From NCBI GenBank assembly GCA_015179025.1, contig WHUX01000412.1:1-30693 (forward strand): a stretch of 30,693 nucleotides of DNA, given 5' to 3'. Shown here in pieces: positions 29,883 to 30,693 of the stretch; positions within the stretch are counted from its first letter, which is position 1, and the number at the start of each line of letters is the position of its first letter. The position numbers and the translations under genes are program-made. Below the pieces are notes generated by a model, which ran no database searches, was not told the DNA's origin, and was given only the letters and a program-made list of their open reading frames with translations. Origin of the DNA: Terfezia claveryi (lineage: Eukaryota > Ascomycota > Pezizomycetes > Pezizales > Pezizaceae).

Positions 29883-30347
29883 GTCCTCGCTGCTCCTTCA
29901 ACTACAGTAACAGCAATCACTACGCTACTTCTTCAACTACCGTAATCCTCATCCTCAAGATCTCACACACCGAACAACACTATGCATACCAACTCGAGCA
30001 CAGGAATCCCAGAGCAAAGCATGGCCCCAAGGTATGAACTTCTCATACTTAGTTTCTTGCCCAATATCATCGTTTTGCAGTTATCCCGCGTAATCTTGGT
30101 ATTTGCGATTCTGGGCTTAATGGGCTTGCCCAATTGACCGGTTGCACTGGATAGATTCTGATCGTATTTTCATTGCTCCCTGGGGACTGAGCTTTTGGAA
30201 GCCATAGGCAACTGCACGTGCCAAAAGCACCGCGGCTTGTAGTGGTAGAAAATAGTTAAGGCTCCAGTGGACAGAAATAGGCGCTATAGCGGTGTGGTGG
30301 GCATATCACTTGAAAACAACAGGACCTTGTTATAAGCCTGCGGCTAA
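29883..30347. other. No gene recognised
   Basis: Unique sequence with no clear repeat, RNA gene or protein motif. Confidence 0.45.
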
Positions 30348-30364
30348 TCCGAATTTTACTCTAG

Positions 30365-30581
30365 TGATCTTAGGAACCGATATCCGTGGCGCTACCAGTC
30401 TCGCAGGCCAGTAGAAGTCCCTGCCACCCCAAGCGAAGCACCTACAGATGGTGAGGAAGTTGAAGACGATTTTCCTAGCGAGCAGCCGGAGAACAAGGAG
30501 AATGAGAAGCCGGTCCCAAGCACGCAATATGAATTATCCAATTTATTACATCTGCTTCTACCTTCCAAGAACGTCCCATGA
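30365..30581 (+). CDS. Possible exon of a gene at the right edge
   Basis: A plus-strand frame open from 30348 to a TGA at 30579 has protein-like composition: RYPWRYQSRRPVEVP, then an acidic PEST-like stretch (DGEEVEDDFPSEQPENKENE), then a Leu-rich end (LSNLLHLLLPSKN). CTAAT and TTTTACTCTAG just upstream look like a branch site and acceptor ending at 30364. A second acidic frame (LPSEAPFPLRV, then PDEDGDEVAPQDYG) runs from about 30590 to the window end after another acceptor-like ATTTTAG. These could be two exons or a shifted pseudogene. No family recognised. Confidence 0.35.
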
Positions 30582-30693
30582 TTTTAGACCCGCCCCTTCT
30601 GGTTTCTGCCCAGTGAAGCCCCGTTCCCATTGCGAGTAATAAGTCATTTGCCTGATGAGGATGGGGATGAGGTTGCTCCTCAGGACTATGGAT

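Overview
The window looks like a repeat-dense, mostly silent region of a filamentous fungal genome. Evidence seen directly: three chromodomain-bearing Ty3/Gypsy retrotransposons, a hAT transposase split by short introns with fungal-type splice signals (GTTAGT donor, TGCTAAC branch site), frequent CpG-to-TpG/CpA decay between repeat copies, and no operon-like gene order. A Pezizomycete-type ascomycete (truffle/morel relatives) is my guess from the repeat load and methylation-like decay. No host marker gene confirms it.

Layout. 1-5643: element A, a minus-strand chromovirus cut by the left window edge (only the 5' LTR is present). 5644-6887 plus 13186-13404: element D, an older plus-strand retroelement remnant with a Gag-like frame joined directly to an integrase zinc-binding fragment. 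6888-13180: element B, a complete minus-strand chromovirus (two 601-bp LTRs, 5-bp target duplication GTAAG) inserted into D. 13405-14331: a repeat patch built on TGTCTCC/GGAGACA. 14332-17060: minus-strand remnants of unidentified coding sequence, one ending in a long acidic tail. 17179-23147: element C, a third minus-strand chromovirus whose 5' LTR has lost its promoter end. 23148-24185: no gene. 24186-27176: a minus-strand hAT transposase with three recognisable introns. 27549-28593: a two-exon gene of unknown function and an E/A/S-repeat reading frame. 28742-28939: an inverted-repeat element. 29257-29651: a long minisatellite. 30365-30693: a possible exon at the right edge.

A, B and C share one plan: LTR, Gag with a CCHC knuckle, then Pol in the -1 frame (protease, reverse transcriptase, RNase H, integrase, chromodomain), a polypurine tract, LTR. 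All carry nonsense codons or frameshifts. B is the least damaged. C reads as a mosaic of A-like and B-like segments, and B and C share a nonsense codon in gag.

The most unusual signal is the nonamer TGTCACGGA. It is the invariant core of five separate minisatellite arrays with unrelated spacers but similar periods (17-19 bp in four, partly 19 bp in the fifth). Two arrays lie inside hAT introns and one lies just upstream of the hAT start. A cluster of the same nonamer sits in the LTRs of element B. A second signal is a set of LTR hairpins whose sequence differs between subfamilies while pairing is kept.
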